This document shows positions 54,927-62,357 of a stretch of DNA of 64,000 bases, one piece after another. Every line of letters starts with the position of its first letter. Position 1 is the stretch's first letter. The stretch is from Saccharothrix sp. ALI-22-I (GTDB lineage: Bacteria > Actinomycetota > Actinomycetes > Mycobacteriales > Pseudonocardiaceae). The notes under the pieces are model-generated. The model was not told the DNA's origin and searched no databases. It worked only from the letters and a program-made list of their open reading frames with translations. The stretch is from NCBI RefSeq assembly GCF_001984175.1, contig NZ_MTQP01000069.1, positions 1 through 64,000 of the forward strand, given 5' to 3'. A program made the translations under genes and the position numbers.

Positions 54927-55871
54927 ATGAAGCCTTCACTCCGCGACCGCGCCGACCCGAGCCGCAAACGGCGCACTGACCAGCCACTCGTTGCCCGACC
55001 CCGGCCGGCCGACCGTCGGCGGACAGCCGAGCCGCGCAAGCGCTCGACCCGCGGCAAGCTCGCCACCGCCGTGAGCGTACTCATGCTCGCCGGGCTGACC
55101 GCCTTCGTCGTGCGCGAGACCGTCACATCACCTCCCCCGCCGGCTCGACTCGCGGCACCGGTCACCGCCGAGACGCACGGCGGGCACGCGTCTCCGAGCC
55201 GGACTCCCCCGGCGCCCAACCCCGATCCGGTGCTGTTCGACGCGGCCACCGCGTCGGCGGAGCTGCCGCCAGGCGGCGAGTTCACCGCACAAGGCAACAA
55301 GAAGTGGGCCGTGGTCCCCGGCACCGCGCCGGCCGTGGGCGGAGTGAACCGGATCACCTACACGATCGAAGTCGAAGAGGGCGTGCGGCTCACCGGCGGC
55401 CCGGAGGACTTCGCCGCCGACGTCACGAGCATCCTCGCCGACCCGCGCGGGTGGATCGGCGACGGGCAGCACGGGTTCCAGCGGATCGACACCGGCAAGC
55501 CGGACCTGCGCATCAGACTCACCTCCCAGCTGACCACTCGGGACGTGTGCGGGTTCTCGATCCCGCTCGAAGGGTCGTGCGCCACCACGGAGATCGTGAC
55601 GATCAACGTCGCCCGGTGGGTGCGCGGCGCCGTGTCGTTCCAGGGCGCGCTGGTCGAGTACAAGCAGTACGTGGTCAACCACGAGGTCGGGCACGGCCTC
55701 GGTTACCCCCACAAACCGTGCCAGGACAACGGCGCGCTCGCCCCGGTGATGATGCAGCAGTCCTGGGGCGTCTCGAACGACTACCTGGTCGCGCTCGGCA
55801 CGGACCGCGTGGTCGCGGACGGCAAGGTGTGCCGACCGAACGCGTGGCCGTACCCGACCGGAAACCGTTGA
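54927..55871 (+). CDS. DUF3152 protein, putative zinc metalloprotease
   Basis: A 314-residue membrane-anchored protein: a basic, Pro/Arg-rich cytoplasmic start, one helix at about 46-63 (LATAVSVLMLAGLTAFVV), a Pro-rich linker and an outer domain with ITYTIEVEEGVRLTGGPEDF, ADPRGWIGDGQHGFQRIDTG and VVNHEVGHGLGYPHKPCQDN. HEVGHxxGYPH is a metzincin-like HExxHxxGxxH zinc site, so it is probably an extracellular protease, which is inference from the motif. ATG 54927 lies 24 bp after the BlaI-type dyad; no strong ribosome-binding site is seen, so a short or leaderless mRNA is likely. Confidence 0.85.
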   Translation: MKPSLRDRADPSRKRRTDQPLVARPRPADRRRTAEPRKRSTRGKLATAVSVLMLAGLTAFVVRETVTSPPPPARLAAPVTAETHGGHASPSRTPPAPNPDPVLFDAATASAELPPGGEFTAQGNKKWAVVPGTAPAVGGVNRITYTIEVEEGVRLTGGPEDFAADVTSILADPRGWIGDGQHGFQRIDTGKPDLRIRLTSQLTTRDVCGFSIPLEGSCATTEIVTINVARWVRGAVSFQGALVEYKQYVVNHEVGHGLGYPHKPCQDNGALAPVMMQQSWGVSNDYLVALGTDRVVADGKVCRPNAWPYPTGNR

Positions 55872-55933
55872 CACACCAGGGCGTGCCGACGCCGGCGGGC
55901 GGATATCGTCCACGGGGAGCCGATCGGACGCAT

Positions 55934-55954
55934 ACTACTATGCATGACAGTAGT
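55934..55954. promoter_or_regulatory. BlaI/CopY-type operator 2
   Basis: ACTACTAT-GCATG-ACAGTAGT: 8-bp arms with one mismatch and a 5-base spacer, 80 bp upstream of the DUF6153 gene. Confidence 0.65.
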
Positions 55955-56000
55955 CAGACGGGGGAGCCCCACTGTTACCCCTGTCCTCGATGCCCTACCG

Positions 56001-56017
56001 ATACCCTGCACGGGTTT
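56001..56017. promoter_or_regulatory. CsoR-like copper operator upstream of the DUF6153 gene
   Basis: ATACCC-TGCAC-GGGTTT matches the CsoR dyad ATACCC-N5-GGGTAT with one mismatch. It ends 16 bp before the GTG start, overlapping the likely promoter. No csoR gene is in the window. Confidence 0.55.
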
Positions 56018-56033
56018 TGTGTATCGTGACGGC

Positions 56034-56423
56034 GTGCTCCATCGAGTCCGCATCCGAGCCTCGCAGTGGGCCATGGTGTGGGCTGTCGCGTTCGCCGTGG
56101 TCGGCATGCACCACCTCGGCACCCAAGAGTTGGCCGTGCACCCGACGGCCGCTTCGGCAGCCGTCACCATGGCCGACTGCTGCGCGGACGCGTCCGAAGA
56201 GCACGATCAAGACCCTGCGGGGCAGCACGACATGCTGCACCTGTGCCTGGCGATCCTGGCCGCCGCGCTCGGCCTCGCACTGGCCCTGCTCGCCATCCGC
56301 CGGCGACGCCTGCCCGAACGGTTCCAGTCGTTCACCACGCGGGCGACACGTCCGCGATCCCCTCCCCCGAGACCCGGCGGCACATCGGCGCTGCTGGCCA
56401 ACCTCTGCGTCCTGCGGCTGTGA
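56034..56423 (+). CDS. Small His/Cys-containing membrane protein (DUF6153-like)
   Basis: A 129-residue protein with two membrane helices (about 13-31 and 70-89) and between them a metal-ligand-rich loop, MADCCADASEEHDQDPAGQH followed by DMLHLC. It resembles the DUF6153 proteins of actinobacteria. The GTG at 56034 is preferred because an upstream frame would run through the CsoR-like site; there is no ribosome-binding site, so the mRNA may be leaderless. Eighty-one bp downstream is the DUF305 gene on the same strand, and both probably respond to copper. Confidence 0.65.
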   Translation: MLHRVRIRASQWAMVWAVAFAVVGMHHLGTQELAVHPTAASAAVTMADCCADASEEHDQDPAGQHDMLHLCLAILAAALGLALALLAIRRRRLPERFQSFTTRATRPRSPPPRPGGTSALLANLCVLRL

Positions 56424-56504
56424 CAGGCGGCGCGTGACGTCCTTCGTGGACGCCGACGCGACGCCGCGCAATCGACTGGCTTTTTCAACACCGCAGAGGA
56501 CCTC

Positions 56505-57140
56505 ATGACCAGGAAGAACCTGGTCGGGACGGCGCTTGCCGTCCTGACCTCCGGACTCGTGCTCGCCGGGTGCGGCAGCGACTCCGACTCCGGCTCCGGC
56601 GGCCACGACATGGGCAGCATGACCGGGACCACGAGCGCCACCAGCAACGCCGCCGCGCCGTCGGGCGAGCACAACGACGCGGACATCACGTTCGCGCAGG
56701 GGATGATCCCGCACCACGCGGACGCGCTGACGATGGCCAAGTTCGCGCAGGGCCAGACGTCCAACGCCAAGGTGCTCGACCTGGCGTCGCGCATCGAGAA
56801 GGCGCAGGACCCCGAGATCAAGACGATGACCGACTGGCTCAAGAGCTGGGGCGCCGAAGTGCCCAGCACCGATATGCCCGGCATGGACCACGGCTCCACC
56901 CCCATGCCCGGCATGATGAGCCAGGCGGACATGGACATGTTGAAGCAGGCCAAGGACGCCGCGTTCGACAAGATGTTCCTGGAGATGATGATCGAGCACC
57001 ACCAAGGTGCCATCGACATGTCGAAGACCGAACTCCAGCAGGGCTCCAGCGCCGACGCCAAGAAGCTCGCCCAGCAGATCATCGACGGCCAGCAGGCCGA
57101 GATCACCGAGATGCAGGGCCTCTTGCAGGCAGGCGGCTGA
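56505..57140 (+). CDS. DUF305 lipoprotein, Met/His-rich
   Basis: A 211-residue exported lipoprotein (LTSGLVLAGC lipobox) with both DUF305 halves intact: ADITFAQGMIPHHADALTMA and FLEMMIEHHQGAIDMSKTEL. Between them is an unusually Met/His-rich stretch (STDMPGMDHGSTPMPGMMSQ, ADMDML), typical of copper-binding outer proteins. ATG 56505 follows GAGGACCTC. It lies in a run of genes with BlaI-type and CsoR-like operators, supporting copper handling at the cell surface. Paralogue of the gene at 15862, which lacks these Met motifs. Confidence 0.88.
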   Translation: MTRKNLVGTALAVLTSGLVLAGCGSDSDSGSGGHDMGSMTGTTSATSNAAAPSGEHNDADITFAQGMIPHHADALTMAKFAQGQTSNAKVLDLASRIEKAQDPEIKTMTDWLKSWGAEVPSTDMPGMDHGSTPMPGMMSQADMDMLKQAKDAAFDKMFLEMMIEHHQGAIDMSKTELQQGSSADAKKLAQQIIDGQQAEITEMQGLLQAGG

Positions 57141-57174
57141 CACCAGGCTGAGGTACCGCCGACCCCGCATCACG

Positions 57175-57194
57175 CTTACTATCCTCCATAGGAG
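57175..57194. promoter_or_regulatory. BlaI/CopY-type operator 3
   Basis: CTTACTAT-CCTCC-ATAGGAG: one internal mismatch (ATAGGA against ATAGTA), 5-base spacer, directly upstream of and overlapping the ribosome-binding site of the truncated blaI gene, consistent with autoregulation of the ancestral gene. Confidence 0.6.
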
Positions 57195-57199
57195 GAGTG

Positions 57200-57400
57200 A
57201 TGCGGGGGCTCGGTGGACTGGAAGCCGCGGTCATGGACGTGCTGTGGAGCACGTCCCAGGCGCAGCGGGTCCGTGATGTGCTCGAAGCGATCACGAAGGA
57301 ACGCGCGCTGGCGTACACGACGGTCATGACCGTGCTGGACAACCTGCACCGCAAGGGGTGGGCGGTCCGGCACATGGAGGGCCGCGCGTACCGGTACGCG
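57200..57400 (+). pseudogene. BlaI/CopY-family repressor, 3'-truncated
   Basis: ATG 57200 with GGAGG gives RGLGGLEAAVMDVLWSTSQA, LAYTTVMTVLDNLHRKGWAV and EGRAYRYA, the complete winged-helix DNA-binding domain of the family and highly similar to the intact paralogue at 59149. After AYRY the similarity stops because the sequence becomes the antisense of a multicopper oxidase gene; the frame runs on to a stop at 57508. The dimerisation domain is lost. The join is at a 16-bp perfect palindrome (57385-57400). Confidence 0.8.
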
Positions 57401-58232
57401 GTGTCGGCGGCCGCGTTGATCAGGCGCAGTCGTACGCGTTGGCCGGCCTTCACCTCGGTTGTGACCGGGTCTTGGAACGTCCGGCCGTTGGCCAGCACGT
57501 GCGGGTAGACCAAGTCGCCCGCGTCACCGCCCAGCAGCGACGACCGGGGCATCGCGGCCATCGCGCCGTGGTCCATGCCGCTCATGCCGGCCATGCCGTT
57601 GCGCTTGAGGTCGTCGAACGCTTCGTCCGGTGTGCGGTCGATGCCGTCGAGCCAGTCGTCGAGCACGATCGCCAGCTCGGTGTCGTAGTCCGCCCCGTCC
57701 TCGGGGTCCTCCACGATCAGCGGCGCGTAGAGCCCTCGATCGAGCTGCACGCCGGAGTGCGGGTGGAAGAAGTACGTGCCCGCGTCCGGGACGGTGAACT
57801 CGTAGGCGAACGCGCCACCTGCGGCGACGTCCGGCTGGGTCAGGCCCGGCACGCCGTCCATGTCGTTGCGCAAGGCGATGCCGTGCCAGTGGATGCTGAT
57901 CGGGTCGGGCAACCGGTTGTCCAGTTCAACCCGGACGACTTCGCCGCGTTTCACCCGGATCTCCCGACCGGGCAGCCGACCGTCGTAGGTCCAGGTGTCC
58001 ACCCGCACCCCACCGAGGTCCACCACCCCGGTCACCGCGTTCAACCGCACCGAGGTCTTCGCCGCGCCCGGCACCTCGCGTGCGCGTTCGGCGGCGAGGA
58101 CCAGCGGCGAATCCGGCTTGATCCGCGACGTACCCCCACCGGACGCGGACGAGCACGCCGCCAACCCGATGGTCGCCGCCGCACCCGCACCGATCCGCAG
58201 GAACTGGCGGCCGACACTCGTGGTCCGGTCAT
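57386..58232 (-). pseudogene. Multicopper oxidase, 3'-truncated and probably frameshifted at the 5' end
   Basis: Minus strand: a Tat-like signal (RQFLRIGAGAAATIGLAAC), then copper sites ISIHWHGIALRNDMDGVPGL and GTYFFHPHSGVQLDRGLYAP, a Met-rich insert (MAGMSGMDHGAMAAM) and VKAGQRVRLRLINAAADTAY. This is the first half of a laccase/CueO-type oxidase; domains 2-3, with the type 1 copper, are gone at the join with the truncated blaI. In addition no start codon lies in frame with the signal peptide; ATG 58232 is one frame off and the frame upstream has a TGA. The gene is therefore broken at both ends. A perfect BlaI-type operator lies in front. Confidence 0.8.
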
Positions 58233-58251
58233 CCCACTCCCCCTCCGAGGC

Positions 58252-58274
58252 ATCTACTATTCACCATAGTAGAT
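58252..58274. promoter_or_regulatory. BlaI/CopY-type operator 4
   Basis: ATCTACTAT-TCACC-ATAGTAGAT: perfect 9-bp arms with a 5-base spacer, 20 bp upstream of the multicopper oxidase remnant. The best copy of the four. Confidence 0.8.
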
Positions 58275-58297
58275 ACCCGGACGGAGGGGTCCGGCGG

Positions 58298-58651
58298 TCA
58301 GCCCGCGACGGTGTCGTCGGCCGGTCGGTCGATCAGGTGGACAGCGAGGCCTTCGGGCATCGGGGCGCGGCCGGGGCCGCCGTCGGCGACCCAGTCGAGG
58401 ATTCCGTCAACAGCCTCGTCGGTCAGCACGCCGCCCAGCCAGACCGGCTTGACGCCCGCGCCGCGCGCCGGGCGGACCACGACGACGTTGGAGAAATCGC
58501 ACGAGCTCAGGCAGTTCGCGACCGTGACGGCGTGCGGCCCGACACCCTCGCGGAACCTGCGCAACTGCCCGACGTGGTCGATGTCCGGGTGTTTCTCGGC
58601 GGTGCCGCAGCAGCATCCACGACAGACGGTCAACTTGCTCGAATCGGACAC
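58298..58651 (-). CDS. Thioredoxin-like (2Fe-2S) ferredoxin-type protein
   Basis: A 117-residue cytosolic protein with CRGCCCG near residue 10 and ANCLSSCDFSNVVVVRP near residue 45: four well-placed cysteines of the thioredoxin-like 2Fe-2S ferredoxin fold. GTG 58651 with GGAGGG ten bases upstream. It sits between a CopZ-like gene (85 bp upstream) and the multicopper oxidase remnant, on the same strand, so it may belong to the copper unit; role unknown. Confidence 0.8.
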   Translation of the reverse strand: MSDSSKLTVCRGCCCGTAEKHPDIDHVGQLRRFREGVGPHAVTVANCLSSCDFSNVVVVRPARGAGVKPVWLGGVLTDEAVDGILDWVADGGPGRAPMPEGLAVHLIDRPADDTVAG

Positions 58652-58736
58652 GGCTCCAGCCCTCCCGGTGGTGAGTGGACAAGCGAAGAGGTGTCGCCCC
58701 GGCTCGACGATGACCGGGGCGACACCTCCCGGGATG

Positions 58737-58991
58737 TCACGCGCGGGCGACGGCGTACCCGACGCCCTCGACGGCGGCGGTGATCGCGGCCTCGTCGGCC
58801 GAACCCGTGACGCTGAGCTTGCCGCCGGTGATGTCCACCGTCACGTCGGTGACGCCGGAAACGCCCTGGACGGCGTTGGTCACCTTGGTCGCGCACCCAC
58901 CACAGGTCATGCCCTGGACGACGAAGTCGAGACCGGCGGCCTTGGCCTCGTCGGCGGTCGTGGCAGCGGGCGTCTCACAGCTCTGGCACAT
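58737..58991 (-). CDS. CopZ-like copper chaperone (HMA domain)
   Basis: An 84-residue protein with the heavy-metal-associated domain: QGMTCGGCATKVTNAVQGVS carries the MxCxxC copper ligands, followed by VTVDITGGKLSVTG and the ending VGYAVARA. An extra N-terminal CQSC pair (residues 2-5) is unusual and may bind a further metal. ATG 58991 has GGAGGAAG ten bases upstream. A CsoR-like dyad lies 23 bp before the start, so copper induction is likely. No CopA ATPase gene is nearby. Confidence 0.88.
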   Translation of the reverse strand: MCQSCETPAATTADEAKAAGLDFVVQGMTCGGCATKVTNAVQGVSGVTDVTVDITGGKLSVTGSADEAAITAAVEGVGYAVARA

Positions 58992-59013
58992 GCGACTTCT
59001 TCCTCCGGTTTCC

Positions 59014-59030
59014 ATACCCTGTAGGGGTAT
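59014..59030. promoter_or_regulatory. CsoR-type copper operator upstream of copZ-like gene
   Basis: ATACCC-TGTAG-GGGTAT, perfect arms, matches the known CsoR consensus. A weaker, partly matching ATACCCTACG...GTATAGG stretch lies at 59045-59065. Position between the CopZ-like gene and the divergent BlaI-family gene. Confidence 0.8.
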
Positions 59031-59148
59031 CATTGGAACCGTAACATACCCTACGCCCGTATAGGTTGGCACAGCAGGCGGATAGGACTGCGCCCAGCCG
59101 TTCGAGTGATCGACCGCGTACGATGTCCGTTGGTCGAAGGGGGCGTGA

Positions 59149-59511
59149 GTGCACGGACTGGGCGAGTTGGAAGCAGCGGTCATGGACGTGCTGTGGCGCG
59201 CGCCCGAGGCGATGAAGGTGCGCGATGTGCTGGACGGGCTCGACACCGGCAAGCAGCTCGCGTACACCACCGTCCTGACCGTGCTGGACAACCTGCACCG
59301 CAAGGGCTGGGTCCAGCGCGAACTCGAAGGCAAGGCCTACCGGTACGAACCGATGACGAGCCGGGCCGAGGCGGCGGCGAACGCCGTGCGCGAGTTGGTG
59401 AACGCGTCCGGCGACCCGGACGGCGTGCTGCTGCACTTCGCCCGCTCCGCGTCTGAACGCGAGACCGAGCTGCTGCGCAAGGCCCTGCCGAGGAAGCCTC
59501 GCCGGAAGTGA
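59149..59511 (+). CDS. BlaI/CopY-family transcriptional repressor
   Basis: A 120-residue winged-helix repressor: HGLGELEAAVMDVLWRAPEA, LAYTTVLTVLDNLHRKGWVQ, GKAYRYEPMTSRAEAAANAV and a full C-terminal dimerisation part. It is the only intact BlaI-family gene in the window and the natural candidate to bind the four TACTAT-N5-ATAGTA dyads, since its DNA-binding helix is almost identical to that of the truncated copy that has such a site at its own promoter. GTG 59149 has GAAGGGGGC upstream. Its stop overlaps the start of an M56-type gene fragment. No dyad of that form is at its own promoter. Confidence 0.9.
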   Translation: MHGLGELEAAVMDVLWRAPEAMKVRDVLDGLDTGKQLAYTTVLTVLDNLHRKGWVQRELEGKAYRYEPMTSRAEAAANAVRELVNASGDPDGVLLHFARSASERETELLRKALPRKPRRK

Positions 59512-59726
59512 CCGTGGCCGCCGCGCTGCTGGTCGCGGCGGGCCTCATGGGCCTGCCGGCACCCCGCCGGCTGCCGGGCTCGCCGGCCCGTGGCGCCGAT
59601 CCGCTCGTCCCCCTGTCGGCCTGGCCGGCCTCCACCGCGAACGTCGTGGCCACCGCCGCGCTCGCCGTCACGCTGCTGCTCCTGCCCGACCACGGCTCGC
59701 ACGTGCTGGCGGTGGCCTGTCCGTAG
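59508..59726 (+). pseudogene. M56 (BlaR1-like) peptidase, N-terminal fragment
   Basis: GTG 59508 overlaps the blaI stop. The 72-residue product has a first membrane helix (TVAAALLVAAGLMGLPAPRR) and a second (TANVVATAALAVTLLLLPDH) like the start of actinobacterial M56 peptidases that accompany BlaI, then stops. The HExxH zinc protease part is absent, so the usual signal-transducing partner of the repressor is missing. Confidence 0.6.
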
Positions 59727-59772
59727 GTTCGGGGCGCCGCACCGGTACTGCTCGTCAAGGATGAGGCGCGGC

Positions 59773-60372
59773 TCAGCGCCCGATGCGACCGACCGGCGCC
59801 GGTGACGTCAGTGCGCCCAGCACGGTGGCTTCGAGCACGTTCGCCGCGTCACGCTGCTTCAACCGGCCCGCGCCGACCTCGTCGGCGGCCACGTGGATCA
59901 GGCTGTAGAAGACGGTGACGAGCCACGCCTGGGGCAGGTCGGTGCGGAACGACCCCTCGTCGCGTCCCCGTGCGATGAGCCGCTCCACCCGCTGGAGGAC
60001 GACCTTGTGGTAACCGCGGACCTGACGCGCGCTGAACACGGCGCCGGCGGCCGTCATCAGGTTCCGGTACCCGGCCAGGATGTGCCACGCCGACCGGATG
60101 AGCCGCGACAGGGCCTCCACCGCGGGCCCGTCGTCCAACGCCTCCGCGTCGAGCACCACGGCCGCACTGGACACCGCCCGGTCGAGCACCCGCGCCAGCA
60201 GCTCCTCCCGGGACGGGAAGTGGGTGTACAGGGTGACCCGGCTGACCCCCGCCGCCTGCGCGATGGCGGTCATGCTCACGTCGGGCTGCTCGCTGAAGCA
60301 GTCGAGCGCGGCGTCGAGGATCGCTTCGATGTTGCGCTCGGCATCCGCCCGCCGCCGTCCATCACGACTCAT
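59773..60372 (-). CDS. TetR-family regulator
   Basis: A 199-residue repressor with the helix-turn-helix VSMTAIAQAAGVSRVTLYTH followed by FPSREELLARVLDRAV. It is divergent from a DHA2 MFS exporter across 195 bp and most likely controls it. The start is set at ATG 60372 (SRDGRRRADAERNIEAILDA); the frame upstream of it is GC-rich leader. The C-terminal domain is normal length. Confidence 0.9.
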   Translation of the reverse strand: MSRDGRRRADAERNIEAILDAALDCFSEQPDVSMTAIAQAAGVSRVTLYTHFPSREELLARVLDRAVSSAAVVLDAEALDDGPAVEALSRLIRSAWHILAGYRNLMTAAGAVFSARQVRGYHKVVLQRVERLIARGRDEGSFRTDLPQAWLVTVFYSLIHVAADEVGAGRLKQRDAANVLEATVLGALTSPAPVGRIGR

Positions 60373-60502
60373 GGGTGCATCGTCCCACGACAGACCGCAC
60401 AGAGCCGTCGGCACGACCGCCCACGCTCACGAACGCACCAGTCGGGCGATGACCTCGCCGGCCCACGGCCACCGGGACGACCGACAAACCTTACAGAGGT
60501 GT

Positions 60503-60532
60503 TTGACTTACAGGGCGGACGCGGGCTAGCTT
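60503..60532 (+). promoter_or_regulatory. Promoter of the MFS exporter gene
   Basis: TTGACT (60503-60508) and TAGCTT (60527-60532) with an 18-bp spacer, 36 bp before the GTG start. CTTACAG occurs twice in direct repeat (from 60490 and 60507) around the -35 and may be part of the TetR site. Confidence 0.6.
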
Positions 60533-60567
60533 TCCTTAACACTATCGTTCGACTTCTGGAGCACCCG

Positions 60568-62022
60568 GTGAGCGACTCCCACGGAGAGCACCACGGACAC
60601 GGTCACGCGCCGACCGCCCAGTCCCCTGGGCGGTGGCGCGTGCTCGTCCTGCTGTGCCTCGCCCAGTTCATGGTCATCCTCGACGTGACGATCGCGAACG
60701 TCGCACTGCCCAGCATCGGCGCGGACCTGGAGCTCGGCCGCGCCGCCCTGCCGTGGGTCATCTCGGCGTACACCCTGGTCTTCGGCGGATTCCTGCTGCT
60801 GGGCGGCCGGTTGGCGGACATCGTCGGTCGGCGGACCACGTTCGTCATCGGTCTCGCCGTCTTCACCACCGCGTCACTGCTGTGCGGACTCGCGGTGAAC
60901 GGGACGATGCTGGTCATCTCCCGGTTGGCGCAGGGCGCGGGCGCGGCGTTGCTGTCCCCCGCCGCCCTGTCGATCATCACGACCACGTTCCACGGCGCGG
61001 ACCGGAACAAGGCACTCGGCGCGTGGGCCGCCATCGGCGGCACCGGCTCGGCGGTCGGCGTGCTGCTCGGCGGCGCGCTGACCAGCGGCCCCGGCTGGGA
61101 GTGGGCGTTCTTCATCAACGTCCCGGTCGGCATCGGCGTGCTGGTGGCCACCTTCGCGATGGTCGAGCAGGTGGCGGGCCGGCGGGTCGAGGGCAAGGCC
61201 GACTGGCTGGGCGCGGTGCTCATGACCGCCATGACCGGTCTGCTGATCTTCGGCTTGATCAGCGCCGGTGGCGCGGGCTGGGGTTCGATGACGACCCTGG
61301 TCCCGCTCGTCGCGGGCGCCGTCCTGGTCGTGCTGTTCGTCGTGGTCGAGCGGCGTGCGGCGAACCCGCTGGTGCCGATCCCGGTGCTGACCCGGCGCTC
61401 GGTGGTGGCCGGCAACCTGGCGATGCTGTCCGGCGCGGGTCTGCTGATCGCGAGCTTCTTCCTGGCCTCGCTCTACCTTCAGAACGTCGCGCAGTACACC
61501 GCGTTGCAGACCGGTCTCACGTTCCTGCCCGTGGCACTGGGCATGATCGTCGCCGTGCACCTCTGCGGGCACCTGCTCGCCAAGCTCGGCTGGCGGCCGG
61601 TCGCGACCATCGGCATGGTGATCGCCGCGGGCGGATTCGCGTGGCTGGCCCGACTGTCGGGCGGCGAGAACGCGTTGGGCGAGGTGCTGCCGGGGTTCAT
61701 GATCTCGGCGGCGGGCCTGGTGTGGATGTTCATCGTGGCCACCACCAGCGCGATGAACGACGTCGACCACCGCGAGGCCGGTCTGATGTCCGGCCTGGTC
61801 AACACCAACCACGAACTGGGCGCGTCGCTCGGCATCGCGTTCGTGGCCGCGATCGCCGGCGCGAGCGTGGACACCGGCGGCCACGGGACCGCCTCGGTGG
61901 ACGGCTTCCAGAACGCCTTCCTGGCCTGCGCGATCGTGGCGCTGGTGGTGGCGGTCGTGTCCCCGCTGCTGCTGCCCGCCGGCAAGCCCAGCTCGGACGG
62001 CGGCCCGGTCTTCGCCCACTGA
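60568..62022 (+). CDS. MFS drug exporter, DHA2 type
   Basis: A 484-residue transporter with 14 helices. It begins with a His-rich lead (SDSHGEHHGHGHAPTA), then FMVILDVTIANVALPSIGAD, LGGRLADIVGRRTTFVIGLA (motif A) and GGTGSAVGVLLGGALTSGPG (motif C). Typical EmrB/QacA-type multidrug antiporter. GTG 60568 has CTGGAG seven bases upstream and a good promoter before it; the longer frame upstream runs through the divergent regulator. The His-rich N-terminus is unusual and could bind metal. Confidence 0.92.
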   Translation: MSDSHGEHHGHGHAPTAQSPGRWRVLVLLCLAQFMVILDVTIANVALPSIGADLELGRAALPWVISAYTLVFGGFLLLGGRLADIVGRRTTFVIGLAVFTTASLLCGLAVNGTMLVISRLAQGAGAALLSPAALSIITTTFHGADRNKALGAWAAIGGTGSAVGVLLGGALTSGPGWEWAFFINVPVGIGVLVATFAMVEQVAGRRVEGKADWLGAVLMTAMTGLLIFGLISAGGAGWGSMTTLVPLVAGAVLVVLFVVVERRAANPLVPIPVLTRRSVVAGNLAMLSGAGLLIASFFLASLYLQNVAQYTALQTGLTFLPVALGMIVAVHLCGHLLAKLGWRPVATIGMVIAAGGFAWLARLSGGENALGEVLPGFMISAAGLVWMFIVATTSAMNDVDHREAGLMSGLVNTNHELGASLGIAFVAAIAGASVDTGGHGTASVDGFQNAFLACAIVALVVAVVSPLLLPAGKPSSDGGPVFAH

Positions 62023-62032
62023 CCCGCGCCGA

Positions 62033-62230
62033 GTGAGGCGCGGACATTCCGTGTCGCGCGGCGAGGTCAAGCCGGGCGACATGATCATCTACTACTCCGA
62101 CCAGCACCACGTGGCCATGGCCGTCGACAGTGTGCGCGCCGTGCACGCGTCCACCGAGGGCGTGCCGGTGAGGATCGCGGACATCGACTCGATCGGGCCG
62201 ATCAGCGTCATCCGGCGCATCGAGGGTTGA
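62033..62230 (+). pseudogene. C-terminal fragment of an NlpC/P60 peptidase
   Basis: The frame from about 62051 reads VSRGEVKPGDMIIYYSDQHH, VAMAVDSVRAVHASTEGVPV and a short end, matching the last 60 residues of NlpC/P60 cell-wall endopeptidases (LQPGDLI..HVGIYIG..VHAST). The catalytic cysteine and the signal or coiled-coil part are missing; only the histidine half of the active site remains. Confidence 0.65.
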
Positions 62231-62310
62231 GCCCGCTCGGGCGCGACCACCCGTTCGACTGCCGAGCCTCGCCTGCGCCAGTGTCCGAAGTGGACAGCAC
62301 ACCGGCCGCG

Positions 62311-62346
62311 CGTGCGGTGCCCCACCAGTCACCGGGGCACCGCACG
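62311..62346. terminator. Bidirectional terminator between MFS/NlpC remnant and sialidase
   Basis: CGTGCGGTGCCCC (62311-62323) pairs perfectly with GGGGCACCGCACG (62334-62346) across 10 bases, 11 bp from the end of the convergent sialidase gene. Confidence 0.85.
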
Positions 62347-62357
62347 GGGGTCGTCGG

